Source of the DNA: Enterococcus sp. HY326
Lineage (GTDB): Bacteria; Bacillota; Bacilli; Lactobacillales; Enterococcaceae
Direction of reading: 5' to 3'
Length of the DNA: 64,000 nt
Assembly: GCF_026157065.1 (NCBI RefSeq)
Contig: NZ_JANLGQ010000008.1
Span: 1-64,000, forward strand
Shown here: positions 52,843 through 62,800 of the stretch, piece after piece
Position numbering within the stretch: position 1 is the first letter of the stretch
Layout: every line of letters begins with the position of its first letter
Translations under genes and position numbers: made by a program
The notes under the pieces: model-generated
The model's input: the letters and a program-made list of their open reading frames with translations, nothing else
What the model was told of the DNA's origin: nothing
Databases searched by the model: none

Positions 52843-52888
52843 AAAAAACCTAAGGAAGTCTGATCTACTCAGCATTCCTCAGGTTTTC
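52843..52888 (-). terminator. Terminator of the gene at 52899-53549
   Basis: AAAACCTGAGGAA pairs with TTCCTTAGGTTTT (one mismatch), then a T run. It abuts the anchor remnant. Confidence 0.85.
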
Positions 52889-52898
52889 TTAAACTTTA

Positions 52899-53549
52899 TT
52901 ATAAAAAATTGCGAAACATCGCAATAATATAGCGAACTAAACGAAAAACGATAAATAAAACAAAAATATTTCCCAGTACAAAGCTGAAAATATTTCCCAC
53001 GCCGGCCTTCAGATTACTAAAAGAAAAGCGTCGTAAAAAACGGGGCATTGAATTGTAACCGTTGCGCTTCAAGCGAAATTTTTCTTCATAAGTAATTTCC
53101 AGCATGTCGTAGTAAATGATCTGCAATGGTTCTTGACTGAAAAAAGTCTTCGCAAAACCGACCATCATCGTGTATTGCTTTTCACTGGAGGGTAGATTTC
53201 TCACCCCGTTTTTATTGACACGAATGACCTGCTCACCATTTTCCATGACATTATAAGCATACTCATCTTCTTGGATAGTTTGAATTTTTAAATCTGGTGT
53301 GTTTTCCGCCAAAAAATTTTCAAAGACTTCAGAAAATTTCTGTTTGGCATTAAATAGATAAACAGCGATTGCCGCCAGACCGATTAACAGCACAGCATTG
53401 AGGATTAAACTTTCCCGAAAAATAATCGTATACAGTAAAATCAGCACGAAGGCTATTAAAGTGATTGCAATCCGTTTCCAATAATAATTTTGATACATTT
53501 CCTGAATCGTCCGCTGATAATAATCAAAATCCTGCTGGGCGACTGTCAT
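52899..53549 (-). CDS. Hypothetical membrane protein, 216 aa
   Basis: The protein has two hydrophobic helices at about residues 27-65. A soluble central domain (about 70-170) contains AYNVMENGEQVIRVNKNG and EPLQIIYYDMLEITYEEKF. A last hydrophobic helix lies near residues 188-210. No family is recognised; the layout loosely recalls YcxB-like proteins. GAGGG lies 7 nt before the ATG at 53549, while the frame extends 14 codons further and would overlap the acetyltransferase gene. It follows that gene by 10 bp. Confidence 0.8.
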   Translation of the reverse strand: MTVAQQDFDYYQRTIQEMYQNYYWKRIAITLIAFVLILLYTIIFRESLILNAVLLIGLAAIAVYLFNAKQKFSEVFENFLAENTPDLKIQTIQEDEYAYNVMENGEQVIRVNKNGVRNLPSSEKQYTMMVGFAKTFFSQEPLQIIYYDMLEITYEEKFRLKRNGYNSMPRFLRRFSFSNLKAGVGNIFSFVLGNIFVLFIVFRLVRYIIAMFRNFL

Positions 53550-53559
53550 AAAAAAACCC

Positions 53560-54108
53560 TCATTTCTTGACGACTTCTGCAAACGGGACAAATGGCGCAG
53601 GGACAGTTGGCACTTCTGTTAAAACTTTTTGCATCCATAGCACATCATGCCACTGATCAAATTTATAGCCAACATGGTGGAAGTTGGCGACTTCCTGGTA
53701 GCCAAATTTTTCATGAAAGCCGACACTTCGTTGATTGCCTCCAGTAATGCAGGCTGTTAAATTTACGACATGCTGTTGCAATAGATAAGTTTCTAAGCCT
53801 TCATACAACGCTGTTCCTACACCTTTAACGTTAGTTTTATGGCTGACATAAACGGTGACCTCCACCGTCCAATCATAAGCCACTCTACCTTTGTAGACTC
53901 CGGCATAAGCATAGCCGATAATTTCTCCATCAATTTCTGCTACCAAATAAGGATAGCGTTCTAAAGTTGTGGCAATTCTTTGGCTGAACTCAGCCACACT
54001 GGGTACCTCGTATTCAAAGGTGATTGGTGTTTCTTTTACATAATATTCATAAATAGCTACGATTTTTTCAGCATCAGCTGGTGTTGCAATTCTAATTGTA
54101 AGTTCCAT
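53560..54108 (-). CDS. GNAT acetyltransferase, phosphinothricin N-acetyltransferase-like
   Basis: The 182-residue GNAT protein begins IRIATPADAEKIVAIYEYYV and contains TPITFEYEVPS, the core strand VAYDWTVEVTVYV and the acetyl-CoA loop KGVGTALYEGLETYLL. GYQEVANFHHVGYKFDQWHD is diagnostic of the Pat/YwnH group, which acetylates phosphinothricin-like amino acids or methionine sulfone. The actual substrate is unknown. A near-consensus promoter lies directly upstream. Confidence 0.9.
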   Translation of the reverse strand: MELTIRIATPADAEKIVAIYEYYVKETPITFEYEVPSVAEFSQRIATTLERYPYLVAEIDGEIIGYAYAGVYKGRVAYDWTVEVTVYVSHKTNVKGVGTALYEGLETYLLQQHVVNLTACITGGNQRSVGFHEKFGYQEVANFHHVGYKFDQWHDVLWMQKVLTEVPTVPAPFVPFAEVVKK

Positions 54109-54133
54109 CTAACCACCCTCTCGTTATCAAAAA

Positions 54134-54162
54134 ATTATAACGATGATTGCCACAGCTGACAA
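54134..54162 (-). promoter_or_regulatory. Promoter of the GNAT gene
   Basis: On the minus strand TTGTCA, 17 bp, TATAAT (54134-54139), 26 bp before the ATG. Confidence 0.75.
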
Positions 54163-54185
54163 GTCTTTTTGGCAACAAGCTAGCT

Positions 54186-54806
54186 CTATACGCCGGCGTC
54201 TCGAATTTTTGCTAATTCCTGAGCTTTTTTCTCTGCAATTTCATCTATTTGATTTTCTGTCAACGGTGTACCAAAAGGAATCGGTTGGCTTAGAAAATCC
54301 CGTTCTGGTGCATCGACGCCAACATTTATATCATCAGCAATCGGGACACTGTAATGGTGAATATGTCCGTGAAGATTGCGAATATTAACAGTTTGTCCCA
54401 GCAGCATTGGATAGTGGGTCAAATAATATTGATGATGATTAAACTTCACGATGGCCCCCACATCTTCAAAAGCAAATTTTGCTTCACCGTTAGCTAATTT
54501 CGGATCATGGGTGTCTAAAAAGTTAAAAAAATTCCGGCTATCATGATTGCCTTTGATAAAGACTATTTTCCCCTGCAATTGCCTTAAAATGTCTAAAATA
54601 TCTTGGCTCCCCTTATCATAATCGGGATGCATCGCCACATCTCCGAGATGATAAACGGTGTCTTTTTCAGTCACCACAGCATTCCAGCTGGCAATCATCA
54701 CTTGATGCATCTCTTCGATTGATTCATAAGGCCGCGGGGCAAAGTCGCTACTGCCAAGTAAACGCTCGTGGAAAAAATGGGTGTCTGCAATAAAAAATTT
54801 TTTCAT
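54186..54806 (-). CDS. Metallophosphoesterase (calcineurin-like)
   Basis: The 206-residue protein has the metal motifs FIADTHFFHERLLG, HLGDVAMH, FIKGNHDSR and LHGHIHHY, in the usual order. It belongs to the small single-domain phosphoesterases often annotated as hydrolases with unknown phosphomono- or diester substrates. No signal peptide. It stands alone between the GNAT promoter and a long palindrome. Confidence 0.9.
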   Translation of the reverse strand: MKKFFIADTHFFHERLLGSSDFAPRPYESIEEMHQVMIASWNAVVTEKDTVYHLGDVAMHPDYDKGSQDILDILRQLQGKIVFIKGNHDSRNFFNFLDTHDPKLANGEAKFAFEDVGAIVKFNHHQYYLTHYPMLLGQTVNIRNLHGHIHHYSVPIADDINVGVDAPERDFLSQPIPFGTPLTENQIDEIAEKKAQELAKIRDAGV

Positions 54807-54831
54807 ATTTCACCTGCTTATAAGATAAAAC

Positions 54832-54970
54832 TAGGCCATAGGTCATTCAAAATAAAAAGTAACACGCTGTTTGTCACCTACTGACAATTGTAGTAAAACA
54901 ATCCCTTCGGCGGCTTTATCCAAGCCAACAGCTTTGCTATTTTTATTTTTGACCTATGGCCTCGCTTTTT
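54832..54970. repeat. Branched palindrome, about 135 bp, terminator-like
   Basis: Arms AGGCCATAGGTCA (54833-54845) and TGACCTATGGCCT (54950-54962) pair perfectly over 13 bp. AAAATAAAAA/TTTTTATTTT continues them, then GCTGTT/AACAGC. Inner hairpins include ACAATTGT (54884) and GGCTTTATCCAAGCC (54912). A run of seven T on the plus strand follows. It lies between same-strand genes and probably ends the DUF1831 transcript. Confidence 0.7.
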
Positions 54971-54976
54971 TTGCGA

Positions 54977-55324
54977 TTATGCTGCTACTTTTTCAAAAAG
55001 TCCACGGCTAATCATGCCGTCCATTAAAAAGTAGAATTTTTCTTGACTCATCACATGCTGATTGTCTTTAAAAATATTAACTGCTTTTAGTCCGTTAGCG
55101 GTAGTGATGGACATTTTAAAAGTTTCCAAATCTTTAGCCACAGTAATCTTCAGACGAAATCCTTCTTTACTTTGAGGAGTTGCGTCTAAGCTGCGAATCA
55201 TTTGGTAATTGCCGGATTTAGTTTCAGTAAATCCGTTATCTCTTAACGTATAACGCTTTGCTTCAGGATTCAGTTTGTAAAGAACTGATGCTCCTTCAAC
55301 TGTTGCTGTCTCTGTAAAAGCCAT
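54977..55324 (-). CDS. DUF1831 family protein
   Basis: The 115-residue protein has the DUF1831 pattern (TLRDNGFTETKSGNYQMIR, then LKITVAKDLETFKMSITTANG and KFYFLMDGMISRGLFEKV). The family is typical of Lactobacillales and is found next to cysteine desulfurase genes, as here, so a role in sulfur transfer or tRNA thiolation is suspected but not shown. GAGGTGAACAAA precedes the ATG at 55324. Confidence 0.88.
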   Translation of the reverse strand: MAFTETATVEGASVLYKLNPEAKRYTLRDNGFTETKSGNYQMIRSLDATPQSKEGFRLKITVAKDLETFKMSITTANGLKAVNIFKDNQHVMSQEKFYFLMDGMISRGLFEKVAA

Positions 55325-55404
55325 TTTGTTCACCTCGATTAATTAGTCATCCTCTATTATAAAGAACTTATGCGTCTTTTTCTAGCTGTATTACTGATTT
55401 CAAG

Positions 55405-56544
55405 TTATTTTTTCGTAAGAATTGCTATTAGTTTTGCTGCCAATTCCTCGACTTCAGCTAAGGTATTATCACTGCCAAAACTGATTCTAACAGATTCTTT
55501 AATCGTAGGATTTCCCTTGCCGTACATTGCTTCTAACACATGGGAAGGATCAACGGTGCCCGCCGTGCAGGCAGAGCCGGTTGAAATAGCAATTCCCTGC
55601 AAATCTAATTTCATCAGCAACAAATCATTTCTAACACCAGGAAAACGCAGATTCAAAACATGATGGGTTGCCTGTTCAACATCCCCGTTGATTTCAAACG
55701 GGATGCCGGCTGCTTCCAACTGTTTAAGCAAAACAGTTTGAAATTGTTGGAATTCAGCTCGCTTACTATTTTTGTCGGTAGCTTTCAACAAAGAAACAGC
55801 TTGACTCATGCCGACAATGCCAGCTAGATTTTCTGTGCCAGCCCGTCGTTTTTCTTCCTGCTCGCCGCCATGCAAAAAGGGCGGCAGCTGAATGGCATCT
55901 GTTTTAAATAAAAATCCGACACCCTTTGGACCATTAAACTTATGGGCCGAAACACTTAATAAATCAATTCCGATTTCGTGGGGATTAATTTCCAGTAGTC
56001 CATAAGCCTGAACTGCATCAGCGTGAAAATAAGCTGGATGATGTTTTAAAATGGCACCAATTTCTGGAATCGGTAAAATATTTCCCGTCTCATTGTTGAC
56101 GTACATAATCGAAACAAGAATCGTATCTTCCCGCAGTGCTTTTTGAAAATCAGCTACAGCAAGGTTACCTTTTTGGTCAACCGGCAAATACGTCACTTCA
56201 AATCCCAATGTCTCCAAATATTTCATAGTATTTAAAACAGCTGGATGTTCAATCGCCGTTGTGATTAAATGTTTCCCAAAATTTTGTCGTGCTAAAGCTG
56301 TCTCAATGATGGCCGTGTTATCACCTTCCGTACCGCCGCTATTAAAAATAATTTCATGGGGCTTCACCTGCAGCGAACTGGCAATCGTCTGCCGGGCATT
56401 TTCTAAATATTCGTGAGCTTGCCGACCAAATTGATGAATGCTAGAGGGATTGCCAAAGACTTCTTTCATCACCTGCGTCACTGCGTCAATGACCTCAGGA
56501 GCCATTGGTGTCGTGGCGGCGTGGTCAAAATACATTCTGCTCAT
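55405..56544 (-). CDS. Cysteine desulfurase (NifS/IscS-like)
   Basis: The 379-residue PLP enzyme takes sulfur from cysteine. It starts YFDHAATTPMAPEVIDA and has FNSGGTEGDNTAI, HADAVQAYGLLEI and the Schiff-base Lys in SVSAHKFNGPKGVGF. The persulfide Cys lies in STGSACTAGTVDPSHVL. This class I form, adjacent to DUF1831 and near mnmA, is probably the sulfur donor for tRNA thiolation, distinct from SufS. GAGGTGATAAACA precedes the ATG. Confidence 0.93.
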   Translation of the reverse strand: MSRMYFDHAATTPMAPEVIDAVTQVMKEVFGNPSSIHQFGRQAHEYLENARQTIASSLQVKPHEIIFNSGGTEGDNTAIIETALARQNFGKHLITTAIEHPAVLNTMKYLETLGFEVTYLPVDQKGNLAVADFQKALREDTILVSIMYVNNETGNILPIPEIGAILKHHPAYFHADAVQAYGLLEINPHEIGIDLLSVSAHKFNGPKGVGFLFKTDAIQLPPFLHGGEQEEKRRAGTENLAGIVGMSQAVSLLKATDKNSKRAEFQQFQTVLLKQLEAAGIPFEINGDVEQATHHVLNLRFPGVRNDLLLMKLDLQGIAISTGSACTAGTVDPSHVLEAMYGKGNPTIKESVRISFGSDNTLAEVEELAAKLIAILTKK

Positions 56545-56674
56545 TGTTTATCACCTCTTAAAAATTCTAGAAACATTTTAGCACAGGGGTTATTTTTTAC
56601 CTAGTAAAGCTGCTTTTCTATCCAGTTGTAAAAATTGTACTGCTTATAGATAGTTGCTCTGCTTTTTTTAGCCG

Positions 56675-57583
56675 CTACTGCATTTCTTTTTTGACAAAGC
56701 GTTTTTCCTTTAAATAGCCGCCTAAATTGCCATACATAAAGACGGCAATCCCTGCCCAGATAAAACCAAATGCTACAAATTGTTCTGCTGTGTAAGGCTC
56801 GTGAAAGAGGAGGATAGCCATCAGCAGCATCATGGTTGGATTAATATATTGAATAAAACCTAACAAAATATACGAAATTTTCTTAGCCGCCTCAGCAAAA
56901 AGTAACAAGGGAATCGCCGTAACAATTCCCGCCCCAGCCAACAATAAATTAATAGAAGTCGGATAGCTCATAAAGCCCGCATCCGAGACAAAAAATAGAT
57001 ACAGCAGCGCAAAGGGAAAAATAATCATCGTCTCAATGGTTAGCCCAGAAGCTGAGCTGAGTTTAACACCTTTTTTAATCAGCCCATAAAAGCTAAAGGC
57101 AAAAGCCATCACTAGAGAAGGGACTGGTAATGTCCCTGTTTCAAGAGTCAATAACAATACCCCTAGCAGCGCTAAGCCACAGGCAATTTTACCGCTGCGA
57201 CTCAAAGGCTCCTTCAAAAAAATAGTTGCCAACAAAACATTGACCAATGGATTCATATAATAACCCAAACTCGCCTCAGTCACCTTGCCGATGCTGACGC
57301 TCCAGATAAAAACGCCCCAATTTATCGTAATTAAGACTGCCGCTAGCGCAATCAAGCCTAATTTTTTCTTGTCCTGCCACAGCTCTCGACACTCCTGTAA
57401 AAATTGTTGCCATTTACCAGTGGTAACCAATAAAATCAGCATGAAAATAAAGGACCAAACAATCCGATAACATAAAATATCAAACGAATTGACTGTCGGC
57501 AACAGCCGCCAATACAACGGAATAATTCCCCACAAGACATAAGCACTGATTCCAAATAACAAACCTTTATTTTTTTCCTTCAT
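56675..57583 (-). CDS. rarD: EamA-family transporter RarD
   Basis: The 302-residue protein has ten hydrophobic segments and the RarD signature start LLFGISAYVLWGIIPLYWRL, with FDILCYRIVWSF and SLGYYMNPLVNVLLA. It is a member of the drug/metabolite transporter superfamily; substrates are unknown despite the chloramphenicol-related name. The gene is monocistronic. Confidence 0.92.
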   Translation of the reverse strand: MKEKNKGLLFGISAYVLWGIIPLYWRLLPTVNSFDILCYRIVWSFIFMLILLVTTGKWQQFLQECRELWQDKKKLGLIALAAVLITINWGVFIWSVSIGKVTEASLGYYMNPLVNVLLATIFLKEPLSRSGKIACGLALLGVLLLTLETGTLPVPSLVMAFAFSFYGLIKKGVKLSSASGLTIETMIIFPFALLYLFFVSDAGFMSYPTSINLLLAGAGIVTAIPLLLFAEAAKKISYILLGFIQYINPTMMLLMAILLFHEPYTAEQFVAFGFIWAGIAVFMYGNLGGYLKEKRFVKKEMQ

Positions 57584-57688
57584 GTTACACCTTCACTTTT
57601 TTAAATTTAAAAGCAGATCCCGCTACTCTAGCTAGTTTTCCAGTAAAATTTTATCTTTTAGTATAGCATATTTTTCATGGCTACTATA

Positions 57689-57729
57689 AAGAAAGAAAAA
57701 TGCTAAAGCCAAAAAGACTCTAGCATTTC
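57689..57729 (-). terminator. Terminator of prs
   Basis: AAATGCTA pairs with TAGCATTT, extended by GAGTC/GGCTT wobble pairs, followed by TTCTTTC on the minus strand. Confidence 0.85.
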
Positions 57730-57735
57730 AAAATT

Positions 57736-58698
57736 TTATTTATTTCTTCTAAACAATGGGCTCATCGGACGATTTTCATGAATCCGTTTAATCCCCTCGC
57801 CCATCAATTCTGAACAGGAAATAATCGTTAAATTTTTGGGATGGCGTTCATCAGGAGTATAAACTGAATCGGTAATACAAATATCTTCAATTTCTGAATT
57901 TTCCAGTACCTCTTTAGCAGGTGGAGAGAGCAAGCCATGGGAAGAGCATGCATAGACCTCAATCGCACCGGCTTCTTTTAAAATTTTGGCAGCTGCCGCC
58001 AACGTCTCGCCAGTATTTAAAATATCATCGACTAAAATTGCTTTCTTTCCAGCCACATTTCCGATGACATAACCGGTCAGCTCACCATCTTCTTCATACT
58101 GATCGACAATTGAAAGTGTTGAATCCAAATAATCTGATAAACTGCGAGCCCGCTGCACGCCACTATTTTTCGGAGAAACGACAACCACGTCATCACCATA
58201 CAGCCCCTTATCTCGATAATAATCGGCAAACAATGGCATCGTAAATAAATTATCCACCGGAATATCAAAGAAACCTTGCACTTGAACTGTATGCAAATCC
58301 AGCGTCAGCAAGCGAGTTGCCCCAGCTTCTTCTAATAGGTTAGCCACTAACTTAGCCGTGATGGGTTCATGGGGACGAGCAGTTCGATCCTGTCGCGCAT
58401 AGCCGTAATAAGGCAAAATAATATTAATTGTTTTTGCACTCGCCCGCTTCAGCGCATCAATCATAATCAACAATTCCAAATAGTGATCATTCACCGGCGC
58501 ATTAGTTGATTGAATCAGGTAAACATGATGCCCCCGAACACTCTCTTCAATGTTGATGGCAATTTCACCATCACTAAACTGCTGCACACGACATTTGCCT
58601 AACTCGGTTCCAAAAACCTTGGCAATTTTTTCCGCCAATGGCTGATTGGAATTTAAACTAAACAGCTTCAATCTTGAATCGTGGTATTTCTTTCCCAT
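57736..58698 (-). CDS. prs: Ribose-phosphate pyrophosphokinase, divergent paralogue
   Basis: The 320-residue enzyme-like protein has [31 protein letters not shown] and [18 protein letters not shown]. The flexible loop [11 protein letters not shown] replaces the usual SPDHGGVTRAR. The PRPP-binding motif reads [12 protein letters not shown], where canonical enzymes have VDDMIDTAGT. These changes mark the second Prs paralogue known in Lactobacillales rather than the main enzyme. It would make PRPP from ribose 5-phosphate and ATP if active. Confidence 0.9.
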   Translation of the reverse strand: MGKKYHDSRLKLFSLNSNQPLAEKIAKVFGTELGKCRVQQFSDGEIAINIEESVRGHHVYLIQSTNAPVNDHYLELLIMIDALKRASAKTINIILPYYGYARQDRTARPHEPITAKLVANLLEEAGATRLLTLDLHTVQVQGFFDIPVDNLFTMPLFADYYRDKGLYGDDVVVVSPKNSGVQRARSLSDYLDSTLSIVDQYEEDGELTGYVIGNVAGKKAILVDDILNTGETLAAAAKILKEAGAIEVYACSSHGLLSPPAKEVLENSEIEDICITDSVYTPDERHPKNLTIISCSELMGEGIKRIHENRPMSPLFRRNK

Positions 58699-58737
58699 AT
58701 GAACCTCCGCATTTTAATTTCACCCCCATTCTAACAC

Positions 58738-58780
58738 AGAAATCAGAATTTTTGGGGGTGAAAGGGTGAATCACTCTTTC
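58738..58780 (-). promoter_or_regulatory. Extended -10 box and dyad upstream of prs
   Basis: TGTTAGAAT on the minus strand (TAGAAT at 58738-58743) is a TGn-extended -10 box. The imperfect palindrome GAAAGGGTGAATCACTCTTTC lies at 58760-58780, where the -35 region would be. It could be an operator; it does not match a PurR box. Confidence 0.4.
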
Positions 58781-58796
58781 AGGCACACAGCTTTAT

Positions 58797-58832
58797 TCAA
58801 AAAATAAACGCTGCTCAAAATTCAAGCAGCAC
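58797..58832 (-). terminator. Terminator of the DUF3784 gene
   Basis: GTGCTGCT pairs with AGCAGCG, followed by TTTATTTTTT on the minus strand. Confidence 0.8.
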
Positions 58833-58847
58833 TAGCTTTCATTACAT

Positions 58848-59153
58848 TTAATTTTTAAATATAGGTGAGACATTAGCAAACACAATACAAATAAAGACAA
58901 CAATCGTCAACACAATCGCCGAAACATTTTCATTAAAGTCTAAAAAGCGCGTCCCTAGTATTATGAAGTCCGAGAAAAATAACATTGCAGCCATCAATTT
59001 CCCCAAATTTCGACCATTTATTTTTTCCCGCTCATCTTTCCCCGCAGTATTATAGCCAGCAATCAGCATCAGCCACTTGCCCCGCAGCAATTGCACCGCA
59101 GCTATGAACGTAGCCAAGAAAACAACCAGTAATAAAATATCTGTTCCTTGCAT
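58848..59153 (-). CDS. DUF3784-like small membrane protein
   Basis: The 101-residue protein has three hydrophobic helices (about 4-22, 52-70, 78-97). A conserved cytoplasmic-side stretch WLMLIAGYNTAGKDEREKIN is the DUF3784 hallmark. Function is unknown. AAGGGG lies 8 nt before the ATG at 59153; an in-frame GTG three codons earlier is less likely. Confidence 0.82.
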   Translation of the reverse strand: MQGTDILLLVVFLATFIAAVQLLRGKWLMLIAGYNTAGKDEREKINGRNLGKLMAAMLFFSDFIILGTRFLDFNENVSAIVLTIVVFICIVFANVSPIFKN

Positions 59154-59285
59154 AGCCTCCACCCCTTTTCTTCTATTATATCATGGAAGGAGACTCTGCT
59201 CCAAAAATGATAGTTGAAGAACTATTTATGACAAATCAACTTTCCCCATAATCTCCAAGCTAAATTTTCTACGGCAAATAGAGAA

Positions 59286-59504
59286 ATGAACAAAAATAAT
59301 AAGCAACGAGCTAAAAGAATTCAGACTCATCCAAAAGAAGGTCGAAAATTTTTTCAACTTCAATCAAAAAACCTCAGTGATGACCTACTCAACCTCTTTG
59401 AAGTAAAGAATTATTTTATCCTGCAACCATGCGAAGACCAATTAGTGTTTGTCTCAGTCGGTTACCAAGCCATAGACTTTACGCCTCAAAAGACAGATTT
59501 ATAA
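59286..59504 (+). CDS. Possible small basic protein, 72 aa
   Basis: A 72-codon frame whose product has a Lys/Arg-rich N-terminus (MNKNNKQRAKRIQTHPKEGR) and a more ordinary C-terminal half (FEVKNYFILQPCEDQLVFVSV). The ribosome site is weak and I recognise no family. It may be a real small gene or a remnant like the neighbouring 59592-59760. Confidence 0.35.
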   Translation: MNKNNKQRAKRIQTHPKEGRKFFQLQSKNLSDDLLNLFEVKNYFILQPCEDQLVFVSVGYQAIDFTPQKTDL

Positions 59505-59591
59505 AAGCCAGCCCTAAGATAGCATGCAAATTTCTCTATGTACGGATAAATTCAATAAGACTTTGACTAGTAACCTTGTAATGGTGAAGAA

Positions 59592-59760
59592 ATGACATAC
59601 AAAGTATCACAAGAAAAACTCAGTGTCATACACTTCATTAGTCTTATTGATATGGGATACTAAAAAATCTGGTCTGGCCTCTCTCAATTGGCATAAAGAA
59701 AATTTTGATGGGCTAGTTAAAGATTTGTTGAATTTTGAATATGGGCGGATAAATCAATAG
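59592..59760 (+). pseudogene. Possible frameshifted gene fragment
   Basis: From the ATG at 59592 a frame encodes MTYKVSQEKLSVIHFISLI and stops at 59663. The +1 frame then continues with DTKKSGLASLNWHKENFDG and VKDLLNFEYGRINQ to a stop at 59760. The two halves join naturally if one base was lost or gained, but no family is recognised. The flanks 59505-59591 and 59761-59793 show nothing else. Confidence 0.25.
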
Positions 59761-59793
59761 ATTACTATTGGAAATTAGGAAAATAGTTCATCG

Positions 59794-59845
59794 TTAAAAG
59801 CACCTAAATTCCAACTTGATGACTCAATTAGAGATTTAGGCGCTT
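59794..59845 (-). terminator. Terminator of the RCC1-repeat gene
   Basis: AAGCGCCTAAAT pairs with ATTTAGGTGCTT (one wobble), then TTT on the minus strand. Confidence 0.8.
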
Positions 59846-59862
59846 CATTAGTTTTAAATTAT

Positions 59863-62800
59863 TTAAGGTGCAGTAATTTTTCCAAAGGTATTCATTTTGT
59901 AATCCCAATTATAAAATGGAATGTCGGCACTATTGGCAATAGTCGGCTCAATATAAATCGTCACGTAGTATTTACTACCAGCACTAAAGTCTACAGAAAC
60001 TGTAGCTGGTGCACTTTCTAGTGTAGCAGCAGCATGACTTTCTTCAGTAGCAGAGATACGATAGCCGTAATATTGATACATTTCTGGTAGAATCGGATTA
60101 ATCGTAAATAAATCTTTTCCTGTTTCTGTTTGGAGCTGTACCCGTTTAAACCCGATTGCCTCCCCAGTACCTGAATTCACTAACATATTATATTCTTTGC
60201 CAGAATCGGTTCCATCGGTATTTTCTAAAGTGAAGTATCCTTGACTTGGAACAACTATCTCATTATTTTGACTAGAAATTACTTGTCGAAGGAATAATTC
60301 AGCTTGACTATAATAAATGATAACTTCCATCGTGCTGATATTTCGGTCAGATATTGTGTTAAATACAATTTTTTTATCTGTAAAATTTTGTGGACTCCCG
60401 CCATCAACTGTAAAGTTAAGCGGCGTAGCGCTAGGCACATCTACTGGAACTCTAGACACAGTAATCGTAGTACCTGCATTTGATTTTTTAACCGTTTCTT
60501 GATTACCAGATATCCCTTCATTTCCTGCAATACCATCCATTGTGTATGGTGTGATATCAATTGAAGAACCATTCAAGCGACCTTTATAATTGATAGTTAC
60601 CCAACCATTTGGATCTCTTTCATAATCAAAGGTATGCGTAAATTTGTTCGCTAAAAGATAATCAATACTATCTAATGAATACTTTACAGGCGTCAAATTA
60701 CTATCTAGTAAATACCAACCATCAATATACTGGGTATATTCTGGATCACCGGATTCAAAAGCTCGTATAGCTACTTCATCATATCCAAAAGTTGGATTGA
60801 CGATAACAGCGCCATTTTTATCCAAAGGTAGACCATAAACCGTCATGTCTTCATCGTCAGAGTCTTTACTTTCGGCCGTTTTAACAATGTATTTCTCTGT
60901 CGCAGCATAAATTTCTTCATTAGGCAGATCTACATTTACTCCATCATGGTAAACAATTGTATTTGTATAATAATTGTCATAGACTTTTCGAGAGATATTG
61001 GCTGTATCGTCTGAATATCCATGGGTAACGGTCATCACCCATAACACACAATTATCGGTTACTACAATGTGCTGATTGTCTGATAGGCGTTTACTTGTAT
61101 CTGGACTCTTATTGATTAAATCATCTGCCGTCCATCCATTTAAGGTAATCAAATCACCCTTTTCATAGCCATTAGTTCCATCATTATACGCTGCTTCAAA
61201 TTGCTGTTGAGTCGGCTCAGTGATTGTAGAGTTAATATCATTAGGGTCGAATGGAATCTTAATATACTTTGCCTGAGTCAATTCTGGCTCAATCGTAATA
61301 TTTAGTTGGTCATTGACCACTGCTGTTCCCAAAGTGATTCTGACGTCGGTGTTTTGTTTTTGACTCTCTTGAGACTCTGATTTATAAATCTTACGAATCG
61401 GACTTTTGATGTCTGTTGTTGTCGGGTTAATTCGCGGTGCTCCCCGCATAAACATCAATTCGTAAGTATACATATCAAATAGTCCGTCTACAGCGTGCCG
61501 GGCTTGCAAGCCATTTCCATCGCTATAAAAATGAGAAGCACCGTTCCACTCATACTGTGGCATATAATCCCAACCCCAAGCAATAGTTCCAGAACCATCT
61601 AAGGCTGAACGATAAAGATTACCAGATTTATCGAGAATCATGACATAAGATTGATAAGTATAAATTTTATCCGCATATGGAGCTGCTGCGTTTTGAGTAC
61701 CAGTAAAATCATTGGCTTCTCCATCAGTCACAGCCTCAATCCAACCACGTTCATCTTCTTTAACCTTTGGTAATGCAGTTTCGTTGGTAACACCAGTAGG
61801 AAGACTGCTACTAGCTGTACTTGCATTCAAATCAGTAATGCCAGATCTATTAACAAACCAACTACCTGAATAGCTATCCTCCGCGACATAAAAGTTTCCG
61901 CTATAGCGATAAGTTGAGGTACTATTACCAGTTCGTAAAACGACATAAACCAATTTCCTACCATCCTCATCAACAAAATAAACTTTGTCATGTGAGTTCG
62001 CTTTTACAGCGTCTGACGGTGCAACAGATGTTATATCCAATAAATCACCAGTTGTTTCATAGTATCTTTTATCATAAATCGTCGGGTGGCGATTACCACT
62101 ATCAGCTGCTGGTAGCAATTGGTTTGACCACATGCCGGCACTACGCCATTTGGACAAGGTTTGACCAAGTTGATAAACTTGATTAGTCCCAGATAGATCA
62201 CTAAATACTGGTGCCTTCACAGGTGTATTAGGATTAGCCGTTGTCCCTCCCGTTTCGTATTGAGTATCTCCATCGCCTAGCACTGTCAATACCTGTGTTG
62301 CTTGTAATAAGCGCTTAGCTAGTTTACCATAGTTTGGATTTTCAAAATGGAATAATAGATTTTCCCCTTCAGTTCCTTTACTGGGGCCATCCGATCCGTA
62401 CTGATAGGTCATATTGGAAGCCCATGCCCAAACACGACCGTATTGGTCAATCGCTAACTCAGCATATCGACCAGCCTGAATTTTTTTAAAGATTGGTGTA
62501 TAGTTGGCGGATGTTAAATCAATTTCTACTTTCGTTGGTGTTCTTATGATACTGGCCGCTGAAGCCCCAGTATTATTGTCTGCTTTGATTAACCCAAAAT
62601 TATATACATCTCCGGTATCTGTTAAAGCAAGAGAATCATCCGTATTAGCACTTACTTGTATCACTTTCAAATTATTATTACTAAAGAAAGGTATCTCATT
62701 TAAAGTATAGACTGATGTAAGACTTCCTATTCCCAATTGACCTGTCCCATTTAATCCCCATGAATATGCTTTTCCCGATTGTGTCGCAACTAAAGCATGG

